Notes: generated by a model not told the origin, from the sequence alone. 64,000 nucleotides of DNA from Oscillatoria acuminata PCC 6304 (GCF_000317105.1 NC_019693.1:6759227-6823226), one strand, 5' to 3'. Shown: positions 8,648-18,018, numbered from the stretch's first letter. Translations and numbers: made by a program.

Positions 8648-8773
8648 GGCGGGGGATTAATCCCCCGCCTCATAGCTAAAGTCGGTTAAAAACCGACTAA
8701 AAACACTACCGGATAAGACATCCAGTCGGTTTCAACCGACTTAAGTTGTTAGGCGGGGGATTGATCCCCCGCC
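8648..8773. repeat. Mirror-arranged palindromes A-B-B'-A' between convergent genes
   Basis: Four perfect or near-perfect palindromes: A at 8648-8669 (GGCGGGGGATT and its complement), B at 8680-8698 (AGTCGGTTAAAAACCGACT), B' at 8724-8741 (AGTCGGTTTCAACCGACT) and A' at 8752-8773. A matches A' and B matches B', so the whole 126 bp is itself an imperfect inverted repeat. It sits between the 3' ends of two convergent genes and could terminate both. Confidence 0.85.
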
Positions 8774-8803
8774 GGAGTGTCGTTCCTCCCCCCCCAATAC
8801 CCA

Positions 8804-10465
8804 TCACAAAACCTCCGGCAAACCCACCTCCTTCGGTTTCACAAATTTCCCCTCAAAACTGACTGCTTTCCCTTCAAAGGTGCGCGCATCCGCTAACGCC
8901 TTGCGAAGATTGGCGCGTTCATAATCATCCTCAATTCCCCCTAAAATATAAACTAACAATTTCGCCGCCAAATCCCGACCCGAAACTAATACACGCCGTT
9001 TATTGGGGTCATATAGAACCCCATACCAAAGGGACTGGGAATATTCCATCCCACTAAATCCCCCATCCACATCAAATTCCTGCAACTTTTCTATCAACTC
9101 TTTCAGAGAAAACCCTTTCTCAAATACCAAAATTCCCATCGCTTGCGCTAAGGCAATTTGTCCAATGGGACGAAACAGTAAATTCCCATCACCGCTGCCT
9201 TTTTCATGACTAAACCGGCGCATTTCTGGGGTTTCTGTCCCGGAGTCAAGTTGCTGATAGCTGACTAAACTGGATAATCCATCAAATAATGCGTTAAATT
9301 CCTCTAACCCTTCCTCTAATTCATCATCTTCAGGACGAATCGGCACCAAGCCTTTGTTATTCGCCGATCGCCACTGGGGAAATTTTGGGCCTAAGTAGCG
9401 TTCCGACATATCTTTAAGCGCCTGAAGTGTGGTTAAAACCGTTGATTTTGCCGCAACCGTAGCACTATCCCAATTCACCCGCGCATTCCGTTTCTTTTTC
9501 TCTTTCAATAAAGGATGAGTGACTGCTACTTTCCGCGCTATAATCGAAAATCCATCATCTTCATTTAAAACAGCAAGTTGTCCTTTACTCAGATTGACCG
9601 CCATCAAGTTAACATGAACAAAAATTGAGCGAACCCTCCGCCTTGCTTCGTCTCGGGTTTCTCCTTCCAAAACTGCGGGAATAAATTCAATGCCGATTCT
9701 TTCGGAGGCTAAATTTTGCAGGTCTGCCGATTCAACCTGATATTGTTGTTTTAAATCATCGACAGTAATTGCCTCACCTACTGCTTTTTTATTTTTGTTA
9801 TACCGTTGGAGTCGTCCGGTTTTAATCAGTTCCATTAATCCCTGGACTCCCATTAGTCGATGTTGACCATCGAGAGCAAAAATTGCTACTTTTTCAGAGA
9901 CATCTAAGAGTCCGATGGTGTTGTCTTTGTCTAAGGCAACGAAATCACAACTGGATTGACGCGATCGCCCAGTTTTATCCCACTCTGGCGCATCAGGATT
10001 ATCCACCCACGGCGGACTTTGCACCACTAACAATGCTGGAAACTTATGATTTTTTCGTGCCACTAAATACAGAGTCAAAGCTGCTTGGCGGGACCAATCT
10101 AGGGGACGTTGCAGCAGTTCGTCAATGGTTTCCCGGTCCCGGACGACATTATCGGTTTGGGGGTCATATTTTTTCTGAAAGAGTGGCAGTTGGGAGGCGA
10201 AACGAACCCGACTGCTTAACCATTCTAAGGTCACGGATCCAATAAATGCCTCGGTATTCCCCATCTGGGTTTTCTGGACCAGGAGGCGATCGCTGCGGGA
10301 GAGGTGGCGATCCAGCAATAGCGCCAATGCTTCGCGATCGCTATTTTCCTGTTCCAGGATTTTGCTGGCAAGGTCTGTTGCTGGTTTCCGGGGAGGGTTC
10401 ATGAGGACGTTCAAATCGATAGGCACATCCTTAAACATAGCAGGAAAGTTCCCAGACTGACTCAT
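8804..10465 (-). CDS. Large DGQHR-domain protein (DndB-like)
   Basis: 553 residues with the diagnostic motif FALDGQHRLMG (DGQHR at 199-203). DndB of phosphorothioation systems carries the same motif and represses dnd transcription by binding DNA. This protein is about 200 residues longer than DndB, with a long N-terminal region and a C-terminal extension, so it is a divergent relative rather than the canonical repressor. Its role (regulator or DNA-binding accessory) is inferred. It is transcribed divergently from dndB at 10674 across a 208-bp spacer with AT-rich promoter-like DNA, an arrangement that would let a repressor control both directions. Confidence 0.8.
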   Translation of the reverse strand: MSQSGNFPAMFKDVPIDLNVLMNPPRKPATDLASKILEQENSDREALALLLDRHLSRSDRLLVQKTQMGNTEAFIGSVTLEWLSSRVRFASQLPLFQKKYDPQTDNVVRDRETIDELLQRPLDWSRQAALTLYLVARKNHKFPALLVVQSPPWVDNPDAPEWDKTGRSRQSSCDFVALDKDNTIGLLDVSEKVAIFALDGQHRLMGVQGLMELIKTGRLQRYNKNKKAVGEAITVDDLKQQYQVESADLQNLASERIGIEFIPAVLEGETRDEARRRVRSIFVHVNLMAVNLSKGQLAVLNEDDGFSIIARKVAVTHPLLKEKKKRNARVNWDSATVAAKSTVLTTLQALKDMSERYLGPKFPQWRSANNKGLVPIRPEDDELEEGLEEFNALFDGLSSLVSYQQLDSGTETPEMRRFSHEKGSGDGNLLFRPIGQIALAQAMGILVFEKGFSLKELIEKLQEFDVDGGFSGMEYSQSLWYGVLYDPNKRRVLVSGRDLAAKLLVYILGGIEDDYERANLRKALADARTFEGKAVSFEGKFVKPKEVGLPEVL

Positions 10466-10673
10466 TCCTACTCAAAACTCCCTATTCGTAAGGGTTTTGA
10501 GCTATTTTGCTAAAAAGCTGGTTTTTAAAAACTTTTTGTGCTTTACTAAAATAAAGCGATTAAATCCGGTCATCATTTAACACAACTATGTTAATTTGTC
10601 AAGGGTCATCAGAAAAAAAAGGGGGGGAGTTGCCAGTGGAATACCATCTACCGCACATACTGGGAGGGCGATC

Positions 10674-11744
10674 GTGCTAAATACGGCCTTTGAATATGTC
10701 TTACCTGTAATCCGAGGAATACAGGCAGGACGAGAATACTATGTATCCATGTGTCCTCTGCGACTGCTGCCGAAACTGTTCCCTTTGGAACAGGGGGAAA
10801 CACCGCCAGAAAATCGGGCGAGGCGATCGCTGAATCGGACTAGGGTGCCACAAATTACCCAGTATATTTTGGATAATCCCAAGAGTTATACTATCCCGGC
10901 GATTACGGCCTCGATTGATGCGGATATCACCTTTGAACCCCTGGGAACCGAGGCGGAAGGGCGAAAAGTCGGACGCTTGCGAGTGCCGATGGATGCGCGA
11001 TTTACCATCAATGACGGCCAACATCGGCGGGTGGCATTTGAGTCGGCATTGAAGGAGAATCCGGATTTGGGGTATGAAACGATTCCCCTGATTTTGTTTC
11101 TGGATGTGGGTTTGAAGCGATCGCAGCAAATCTTTAGTGACCTGAACCGCTACCCAGTGCGATCGGACCCTGCCTTAAACCTGCTGTATGACCATCGCGA
11201 TCGCACAGCAGCATTAGGCAGAGGAGTATATCAGCAAGTGGAGGTATTCCGCACCCTCACTGAAACCGAACGCAGCCATTTAAGCACCCGGTCTGGTAAA
11301 CTGTTTATACTCCCCCATATTTGTCAGGCAACCTTGACATTATTGGCAGACCGGGAAGGGGAACCCCTAGAGGCACAAATCCAACAGGCAGTCGATTACT
11401 GGAATGCCGTTAGTCGGCAGATTCCAGATTGGCAATTGGTATTAGACCGCAAAGTTAGCGCCTTTGAGATTCGGAGAGATTACCTGCATACCCAGGCGAT
11501 CGTCTTAATCGGATTAGGCGCAGTGGGTGCCACGTTACTCCGGACCTATCCAGACACCTGGCGAGACCATTTGGACCCCTTGCGGCAAGTCGATTGGTCG
11601 CGATCGAATTTAGAATGGGAAGGGAGGGTGATTTTCAAGGGTCAACTCTCCCCAGGGTCAAATAGCGTGATGCGGATGACTGCTTATCTGAAACAGCGCT
11701 TAAATTTGCCGTTAACGGAGGAAGAGAAGCATTTGGAACAGTAG
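10674..11744 (+). CDS. dndB: DNA sulfur modification protein DndB
   Basis: The start chosen is GTG at 10674, because GGAGG (10663-10667) lies six bases upstream and the resulting 356-residue protein begins LNTAFEYVLPVIRGIQAGREYYVSM, matching the usual DndB N-terminus and length. An in-frame TTG at 10596 would add 26 poorly conserved residues encoded across an A8G7 run. DGQHR is at residues 114-118 (FTINDGQHRRVAF), and FLDVGLKRSQQIFSDLNRYP follows, a conserved DndB stretch. In Streptomyces and Salmonella, DndB represses the dnd operon. Here it is separated from dndC by the third DGQHR gene, which runs the other way. Confidence 0.9.
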   Translation: MLNTAFEYVLPVIRGIQAGREYYVSMCPLRLLPKLFPLEQGETPPENRARRSLNRTRVPQITQYILDNPKSYTIPAITASIDADITFEPLGTEAEGRKVGRLRVPMDARFTINDGQHRRVAFESALKENPDLGYETIPLILFLDVGLKRSQQIFSDLNRYPVRSDPALNLLYDHRDRTAALGRGVYQQVEVFRTLTETERSHLSTRSGKLFILPHICQATLTLLADREGEPLEAQIQQAVDYWNAVSRQIPDWQLVLDRKVSAFEIRRDYLHTQAIVLIGLGAVGATLLRTYPDTWRDHLDPLRQVDWSRSNLEWEGRVIFKGQLSPGSNSVMRMTAYLKQRLNLPLTEEEKHLEQ

Positions 11745-11821
11745 TAGGAATTCAGGAGGGAGGAATTAAAGAGCAATTTAGGGCGATCGACTCCCTCCTG
11801 CTGGTTGCTAACCGGCCAATT

Positions 11822-12997
11822 TTAAATCCATCCTAGATGGTTTTTTGCCTGATTTATAGCAATTCTTACTGGGTTTCCACTTGCCGTTATTTTGTAACGT
11901 TTTGCTGGATTTTTCGCGTTAGGGTCGATAGACACAACATTGTCTTTCCATAAAGGACTTTCTCTTGACCAATCAATTTGAGCCAATTTGGAGACTTTGT
12001 TGGGATCAAAGCAAGAATCTGTTTTGTCATAAATACAATAGAGCAATTGCCCTAAAATCTCCATGCCAACACTTCTCCCTAATAGGTTTTCATTCTTGAA
12101 GGTGTCAATTTCATCAACCGTCAGATCTTCAGCACTCGTCTTAAAAATATGCCGAGTCTGAGTACATTCACCAAAAAATTGATTGAGGGCATTAATGAGT
12201 GCATCTGCTGCTTCTTGGACCCCATACTCTCTTAGCTCATTATTGGCATCTCCTGCAAAAGCGCAACTCACCAGTTTAGCTAGATAATTAGTGGTATAAA
12301 TTAATTTCTTTTTGGAAGCAGGAGAACTTTTGATTTTTTCCGTCTTCCCTCGGAACATGAAAACTTCCTCAATGACTCGCTTAGTGATGCCAACCCGCCC
12401 TTCAAATTCCCCGAACGACAACAGCAGTGATTTATCGAGTTGCTTGGTTTGTGCCATATCTCTAAAATCACTCTGGCACTGGTTAAAATCTGGTTCTAAA
12501 ACGATAGTAATGGGGAAATCATTATCGCCAATTACCTCGCCCGATTTACCGATAATCAAATCTTGAATTGCACTTTTACGATGTTGTCCATCTGTAATGT
12601 CTAACTTTACTCCCCGAGGAATGACGACTAAACAAATCCCTCTCCCCAATTCAATGAGTTCAATCTTGCTGGGATCGACATTTGCCGTTAGGGTTCCCAA
12701 AATCCAGGGTTTACCGTTGCTGGCACGCTTGAGAATATATTCTTTGATTTCCTCGGCATGACCCTTAACTTCTGGGCGATTTTTACCCGAATCGGGGTCG
12801 TTGTCACTAGAGGGTTTTGCTTGGAGAAGCGTCGGCAAATCATCGGCAGGGACATTGATTTGCACCATCTGCCGTTTCCCCTGGCGAAAAATTAACCCGG
12901 GATAACACTTTTCGCGATGATGCTTTGCGAAATAGGGTTCAAGCACGGGATCAAGGCGGGGAGGCGTTTCTGACTGGGGTAACAAGTCATCTGTCAT
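11822..12997 (-). CDS. Third DGQHR-domain protein (DndB-like)
   Basis: 391 residues from the ATG at 12997. The frame extends to a TTG at 13030, but that codon overlaps a perfect TATAAT (13030-13035, minus strand), so transcription should begin about 13022 and the ATG is the better start. DGQHR is at residues 136-140 (KLDITDGQHRKSAI), and DFRDMAQTKQLDKSL follows, equivalent to the SDLNRYP region of DndB. It is a diverged DndB paralogue, with a Lys-rich middle. It is divergently transcribed from dndC across an 82-bp spacer, so one operator could govern both genes. Function (repressor or accessory factor) is inferred from family. Confidence 0.85.
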   Translation of the reverse strand: MTDDLLPQSETPPRLDPVLEPYFAKHHREKCYPGLIFRQGKRQMVQINVPADDLPTLLQAKPSSDNDPDSGKNRPEVKGHAEEIKEYILKRASNGKPWILGTLTANVDPSKIELIELGRGICLVVIPRGVKLDITDGQHRKSAIQDLIIGKSGEVIGDNDFPITIVLEPDFNQCQSDFRDMAQTKQLDKSLLLSFGEFEGRVGITKRVIEEVFMFRGKTEKIKSSPASKKKLIYTTNYLAKLVSCAFAGDANNELREYGVQEAADALINALNQFFGECTQTRHIFKTSAEDLTVDEIDTFKNENLLGRSVGMEILGQLLYCIYDKTDSCFDPNKVSKLAQIDWSRESPLWKDNVVSIDPNAKNPAKRYKITASGNPVRIAINQAKNHLGWI

Positions 12998-13029
12998 CTT
13001 AAGTGGTGATGGGAGTAAAAAGCTGTACA

Positions 13030-13035
13030 ATTATA
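13030..13035 (-). promoter_or_regulatory. -10 box of the third DGQHR gene
   Basis: On the minus strand this is TATAAT, preceded by GTATGT. It lies about 33 bases upstream of the ATG at 12997, within the 82-bp divergent spacer shared with dndC. Confidence 0.55.
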
Positions 13036-13079
13036 ACATACCCATTACCATTTAGAAAATATCAAGGAGTGTTGAGAAC

Positions 13080-14705
13080 ATGACAGAACAAGCTCAGATG
13101 TCACTTTTTCCGCCTCGGACTGTGGAGGAATTAGTCGAAGATATCGACAACTTAACGAAAGAGATTCAAGCGCTCTACTGTTTAGACGAAATTCCCTGGA
13201 TCATAGGATATTCAGGAGGTAAAGACAGCACGACAATATTACAGTTAATTTGGAATGCGATCGCTGACCTTCCCCTATCAAAGCGAACTAAGAAAATTTA
13301 CGTTATTACGACAGATACCCTAGTTGAAAACCCAATTGTTTCGGCTTGGGTGCGTAAATCAATAGATAGGATGAAGGCAGCAGCTAGGGAACAAAAAATG
13401 CCATTTGAGCCACATCTGCTGAATCCACAAGTCAAAGATACTTTCTGGGTGTGTTTAATTGGAAAAGGCTATCCAGCACCTCGGCATGGATTTCGTTGGT
13501 GTACCGATCGCCTAAAAATTCAGCCAGTCAACCACTTTATCCGTGATGTAGTCAGAATTAATGGGGAAACGATTGTTGTCTTAGGTACTCGCAAGGCTGA
13601 GAGTAGCAAACGTGCCATGACAATGCGAAAGCATGAAGCAGGTAGAGTGCGCGATCGCCTTAGTCCCAATGCTCGATTACCTAATTCTTTAGTTTATAGT
13701 CCTATCGAAGACTGGCGCAATGATGAAGTTTGGATTTATTTGAATCAATGGTCAAATCCCTGGGGACAAAGCAATAAAGATTTATTTACGATGTATCGGG
13801 GTGCAACAGCAGACAATGAATGTCCCCTTGTCGTTGATACCACTACCCCAAGTTGTGGGGATTCTCGCTTTGGTTGCTGGGTTTGTACCCTTGTCAATCA
13901 AGATAAATCCATGCAAGCGATGATCCAAAATGATGATGAAAAAGAATGGATGATGCCCCTATTGGAAATTCGCAATGAATTAGACATTCATGAAGATGGT
14001 GATAAAAGAGACTTCCGTCGTATTTATGGAAAAGTTGAACTTTTTGAGCGCAATAATGAAGGGGAAATGGCTGTCGTGCCTATTCCTGGACCATATTTAA
14101 AAAAATGGCGGGAACATTGGCTGAGAAAAGTTCTCTCGGCGCAAACGAAAATCCGAAAAAATGGTCCGGAAGATATGCGGGATATTACCCTCATTACCTT
14201 AGCCGAACTTAGCGAAATTCGGAGAATTTGGCTGGAAGAGAAGCATGAATTTGACGATAGCTTGCCTAAGATTTATGAAGAAGTAACTGGGGAATCCTTT
14301 ACGGACCCTCGTCCTGGCGCTGGCAATCAGTCGTGGGGAAGTGATGAGTGGGAGGTTTTGGATGAAATCTGCAAACCCGATACGATGCACTTGGAATTGA
14401 TGTCGAAATTGATTGGGACAGAGTACAAGTATCATACTAAATCCCGGCGTACTGGGGTGTATGATGCGTTAGAAAAGTGCTTTGAAAGTAGTTCCCGATC
14501 GCAGGAAGAAGCAATTGAGAATGCTCATTACAAGCGGGACCTGAAAACTGCTGCTCAGGAAGGGGATGTTTATGCGATTAAACAACTCAAAAATCGCGAT
14601 ATGAAAGCTACTGCAACTGATGGAGATGTTGCTGGAATTAAGCAGTTAAGTTGGGGGACGATGAAATATCCTAGTATTGATACGGATGATGATGGAGAGA
14701 ATTAA
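13080..14705 (+). CDS. dndC: DNA phosphorothioation sulfurtransferase DndC
   Basis: 541 residues of the PAPS-reductase/ATP-pyrophosphatase family. The PP-loop is YSGGKDST (44-51). Four cysteines, C248, C259, C266 and C269 (spacing 11-7-3, in NECPLV..PSCGDSRFGCWVC), are the expected [4Fe-4S] ligands of DndC. The protein activates the DNA backbone with ATP so that sulfur can replace a non-bridging oxygen. AAGGAG (13064-13069) precedes the ATG. An odd feature is the C-terminus: two consecutive 20-residue repeats (486-505 and 506-525, each R-D-[LM]-K..GDV..IKQL) and an acidic tail, not part of the usual catalytic domain. dndD and dndE follow on the same strand. Confidence 0.95.
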   Translation: MTEQAQMSLFPPRTVEELVEDIDNLTKEIQALYCLDEIPWIIGYSGGKDSTTILQLIWNAIADLPLSKRTKKIYVITTDTLVENPIVSAWVRKSIDRMKAAAREQKMPFEPHLLNPQVKDTFWVCLIGKGYPAPRHGFRWCTDRLKIQPVNHFIRDVVRINGETIVVLGTRKAESSKRAMTMRKHEAGRVRDRLSPNARLPNSLVYSPIEDWRNDEVWIYLNQWSNPWGQSNKDLFTMYRGATADNECPLVVDTTTPSCGDSRFGCWVCTLVNQDKSMQAMIQNDDEKEWMMPLLEIRNELDIHEDGDKRDFRRIYGKVELFERNNEGEMAVVPIPGPYLKKWREHWLRKVLSAQTKIRKNGPEDMRDITLITLAELSEIRRIWLEEKHEFDDSLPKIYEEVTGESFTDPRPGAGNQSWGSDEWEVLDEICKPDTMHLELMSKLIGTEYKYHTKSRRTGVYDALEKCFESSSRSQEEAIENAHYKRDLKTAAQEGDVYAIKQLKNRDMKATATDGDVAGIKQLSWGTMKYPSIDTDDDGEN

Positions 14706-14814
14706 TTGAAGAGACCCCCCCTAACCCCCCCTTGCTAAGGGGGGGGATTGGAATTTTGTCTACTGGGGGGATTGGAATGTTGCCTACTGTTGACTTTATT
14801 ACCTTGACTGTATC

Positions 14815-16797
14815 GTGATTTTTATTGAACTGGTTCTGCAAAACTTTGGTCCTTATATGGGACGACAGGTGATTGATTTACGTCCCCAAATTCATGGGGA
14901 AACTCGTCCGATTATCCTGTTTGGGGGGATGAATGGTGGGGGGAAAACTACCCTGATGGATGCCATTCGGTTGGCGCTTTATGGTCCTCGCGCTCAATGT
15001 TCGACCCGAGGCAATTTGAATTATAGTGATTTTCTGACTCAATGTGTGACTCGGGATTCGGATCCGGTGGAAAAAACTCGGATTGAGTTGGTGTTTGAGC
15101 ATTTTGAAAATGATGCGGCAGTGGAGTTGCGGATTGTGCGCTATTGGGAAGCAAATCCCAAGGATGGTAAGGATACTTTAGGGATTTTGGAAGGAGATTG
15201 GCCGCGAACGGATTTGACGAATATTTGGGATGAATATATCGAGAATTTGTTGCCGTTGGGGATTTCTAATCTGTTTCTATTTGATGGGGAACAGGTGAAG
15301 GAGTTGGCGGAACAGGAAACGCCGCCTCCGGTGGTGGTGGATGCGATTCAATCTTTATTGGGGTTGGAGTTGGCGGAACGGTTATCGATAGATTTGGATA
15401 TTTTGGTCCGGCGGAAACAGAAGAAGTTGGCAAGTGCAAAGCAGTTGGCGAGTTTAGAAGAAATTGAACAAAAGTTGTCTAAATCTAACGAAGATTTGGA
15501 GGAGGCAAAGCAAGAGTTAGGTGGGTTACAAAATAACTTAGAAAAGGCCCATGAACGGCAGCGGGATGCTTGGGATAAGTTTATTTCGGAAGGGGGGAAA
15601 ATTGCGGCGGAACGGACTCAGTTAGAAAAACAAAAGCGCAGTTTAGAGGGAAGTTTGGAACAGATGCGCGAGTCTTTGGGAGAATTAGCTGGGGGGAGTT
15701 TACCTCTGGTGTTGATTCAACCTTTGCTGGATGAGGTGCAGGTTCAAGGGGAACAGGAGGCGAAGTCTCTACAGGCGAAAATTGCGCGGGATGTGGTGAA
15801 GGAACGCAGCAGTCGTCTGGTGGAATATCTGGACAAATTGAAGCTGAAACCGCAACAGGTGGATAAGATTAAGTTCTTTTTGGAACAGGAGGATGAGGCA
15901 CTCGATCGCGAAATTGGTTCGGAAGAGGATATCTGGTTATCGGCGGATGAGGAAACTCTGTCTTTGCTGGCAAATGTTTTGCGTCATGAACTGCCGAGTC
16001 AGGTAAAATTGGCGGGAGAAAAGTTGCAGTCTTTGGAAGCATTGGAGGTAGAAATTACGTTCAATGAACGGCAACTGGCGTCGGCACCTTCTCCAGAGAT
16101 TTATGAACAACTGGATGCGGCATTGAAGGCGGCACAAGCGGCAGTGGTGAAGGCGCAAGGGGACTATAATAATGGTCAGCAGCGATGCGATAAGTTAAGC
16201 AAAGAGATTGATGGGTTCAAGAAAGAACTTGCGGTGTACAGTGAAACGAGTATTGAACGCCAAAATGATGAACATATTATTGAGTCATCGAAAAAGGTTC
16301 AGGAAACCCTGAAATTGTTTAAAGAACGGTTGACCCTGCGGAAGTTAAATAAGTTAGAGGTGGAGGTAACGGACTGTTTCCGCTATCTGTTACATAAAGT
16401 GGATTTAGTCCATCGGATTGCCATTGATAAGCAAAGTTTTGGATTGTCTCTGTACAACCCCGAGGGTCAACCTGTGCCGAAACATCGTCTTTCGGCGGGG
16501 GAAAAGCAGTTGTTGGCGATCGCCTTTTTGTGGGGATTGGCGCGAGTCTCGGGACGGCATCTCCCGGTGGCGATCGATACGCCATTGGGACGGTTGGATT
16601 CTTCCCATCGGAATAATCTAATTGAACGCTATTTTCCCTCAGCATCCCATCAAGTGATTCTGTTATCTACGGATACAGAAATTAGCAAAACTGAGTATGA
16701 ACATCTCGTAGAACAAGAGGCGATCGCCAACAGCTACCTCCTCAAATATCACCCCGAAACCCGAAAAACCATTGTAGAAAATGGCTATTTCTGGTAA
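14815..16797 (+). CDS. dndD: DNA sulfur modification protein DndD (SMC-like ATPase)
   Basis: 660 residues from a GTG start at 14815. Walker A is GGMNGGGKT (37-45), a DndD hallmark with its extra glycines. LFLFDGEQVKELA follows at about 158, and long coiled coils occupy about 190-290 and 390-500. The ABC signature LSAGEKQLLAIAF and Walker B LPVAIDTPLGRLD are near the C-terminus. DndD is thought to supply ATP hydrolysis and DNA structural changes to the DndCDE complex. It lies 109 bp after dndC, with C- and G-run hairpin-forming DNA between (14711-14775). A double-hairpin repeat separates it from dndE. No hook cysteines are present, unlike the ATPase at 2493. Confidence 0.93.
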   Translation: MIFIELVLQNFGPYMGRQVIDLRPQIHGETRPIILFGGMNGGGKTTLMDAIRLALYGPRAQCSTRGNLNYSDFLTQCVTRDSDPVEKTRIELVFEHFENDAAVELRIVRYWEANPKDGKDTLGILEGDWPRTDLTNIWDEYIENLLPLGISNLFLFDGEQVKELAEQETPPPVVVDAIQSLLGLELAERLSIDLDILVRRKQKKLASAKQLASLEEIEQKLSKSNEDLEEAKQELGGLQNNLEKAHERQRDAWDKFISEGGKIAAERTQLEKQKRSLEGSLEQMRESLGELAGGSLPLVLIQPLLDEVQVQGEQEAKSLQAKIARDVVKERSSRLVEYLDKLKLKPQQVDKIKFFLEQEDEALDREIGSEEDIWLSADEETLSLLANVLRHELPSQVKLAGEKLQSLEALEVEITFNERQLASAPSPEIYEQLDAALKAAQAAVVKAQGDYNNGQQRCDKLSKEIDGFKKELAVYSETSIERQNDEHIIESSKKVQETLKLFKERLTLRKLNKLEVEVTDCFRYLLHKVDLVHRIAIDKQSFGLSLYNPEGQPVPKHRLSAGEKQLLAIAFLWGLARVSGRHLPVAIDTPLGRLDSSHRNNLIERYFPSASHQVILLSTDTEISKTEYEHLVEQEAIANSYLLKYHPETRKTIVENGYFW

Positions 16798-16816
16798 ACT
16801 ATTAAATCACATTCTT

Positions 16817-16869
16817 AGCCCGCGCAGGCGGGCTTCGTCCGTATAGCCCCAGGCTTTAGCCTGCGGGCA
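16817..16869 (+). repeat. Double-hairpin dispersed repeat (copy 1)
   Basis: AGCCCGC-GCAG-GCGGGCT, then TCGTCCGTATAGCCC, then CAGGC-TTTA-GCCTG and CGGG. It lies between dndD and dndE. Compare the copies at 21658, 27056, 33099, 54863, 55025 and 55104. Confidence 0.9.
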
Positions 16870-16894
16870 TCTCCACCTATATTTTACAGCATAA

Positions 16895-17314
16895 ATGGAA
16901 CCACCACTCGACCGAATTAAACTCTCTCAAACTGCAAAAGAACAACTCAGTAAACTCAAACGTTATACCAAAATTGACCAATGGAATATTTTATGCCGAT
17001 GGGCCTTTTGTAAATCCTTGTCCGAAACTTCAACCCCTTCTCCGGTGCCAATTCCTGCCGATAGTAACGTCGAAATGAGTTGGCGAGTCTTTGGGGGGGA
17101 AATGTCCGATATTTTAATTTTAGCCTTAAAACAACGCTGTCACCAAGATGGATTGGGGACAGATAAAGAAACCTTGGCGAATCAGTTTCGCTTGCATCTG
17201 CATCGGGGAATTGGGTATCTGGCAGGAGACCCGAATATCAAGAAAATTGAGCATTTAATCGAGGTGGCAGTGGCGAGTCAGACTGGGGAGAAAGAATCAA
17301 AGGGGAAACGGTGA
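16895..17314 (+). CDS. dndE: DNA sulfur modification protein DndE
   Basis: 139 residues. The N-terminal half contains RIKLSQTAKEQLSKLKRYTK and IDQWNILCRWAFCKSL, near-diagnostic for DndE, followed by the conserved MSWRVFGGE and the C-terminal HLHRGIGYLAG. DndE is a small DNA-binding protein needed for phosphorothioation, reported to bind nicked DNA. It is the last core dnd gene here, 98 bp after dndD with a double-hairpin repeat in the gap. The ATG start gives the usual family N-terminus. Slightly longer than typical because of a basic, Lys-rich tail (EKESKGKR). Confidence 0.93.
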   Translation: MEPPLDRIKLSQTAKEQLSKLKRYTKIDQWNILCRWAFCKSLSETSTPSPVPIPADSNVEMSWRVFGGEMSDILILALKQRCHQDGLGTDKETLANQFRLHLHRGIGYLAGDPNIKKIEHLIEVAVASQTGEKESKGKR

Positions 17315-17372
17315 ACCAGTAGTCAAATTTGCCGCTAGAATGAAAAGAGCATTTTACATCAAACGGTGATTT

Positions 17373-17900
17373 ATGTACAACTTATCTCCTGTCAAAGTTC
17401 TCACAGTCTGTTTTTCAGTCACCTTGGCAATCTTGTGTTATTTGGGTGCAACTCCTGCGGCATTCGCTACGGAGATTCCACCGAATGCGATCGCCAGTCT
17501 GTTTTCCTTTTCCGGGGAACGTCCTGATAATTTAGGCGTTACGATGGGAAAATTATCCCCTTGTCCGACTTCTCCCAATTGTGTCTCTTCTCAAGCGGAA
17601 GCAACGGATAAAAAGCATCAAATTGAACCGTTAAAATATGAGTCTTCGGCAAAACGGGCATTTGCTCATCTCAAGGAGATTATCGAAGAGATGGAGAATG
17701 CAAAGGTGATTAAATCTGATGCTCATTATCTGTATGCTGAGTTTACCAGTTCTTTGATGGGGTATGTGGATGATGTGGAATTTTTTCTCGATCGCAAGTC
17801 CGATGTAATTCAAGTGCGATCGGCATCGCGGTTAGGACAATCTGATTTAGGGGTGAACCGCAAACGAATCGAAGAAATCCGCAGTAAATTTAGCGCCTAG
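17373..17900 (+). CDS. DUF1499 domain protein, exported
   Basis: 175 residues. A hydrophobic signal segment (residues 7-32) ends in TPAAFATE, a plausible cleavage site. The body carries the DUF1499 signature CPTSPNCVSSQ, the KYESSAKRAFAHLKEII stretch, and the typical C-terminal block (FFLDRKSDVIQVRSASRLGQSDLGVNRKRIEEIR). DUF1499 proteins are common in cyanobacteria and plastids; their function is unknown. Nothing links it to phosphorothioation other than position, so it is probably a bystander between dndE and the methyltransferase-like gene. Confidence 0.88.
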   Translation: MYNLSPVKVLTVCFSVTLAILCYLGATPAAFATEIPPNAIASLFSFSGERPDNLGVTMGKLSPCPTSPNCVSSQAEATDKKHQIEPLKYESSAKRAFAHLKEIIEEMENAKVIKSDAHYLYAEFTSSLMGYVDDVEFFLDRKSDVIQVRSASRLGQSDLGVNRKRIEEIRSKFSA

Positions 17901-18018
17901 GTTGGCATCGGTTTCTGCCATGACGGGGTAGCGGCAATAAAAATTTAGACTGGCGGCAGCCATTTTGTGGTATGAACAAGGTGGGTCACGATCGCTGCTG
18001 AGTTCCACCTCCAATCTT

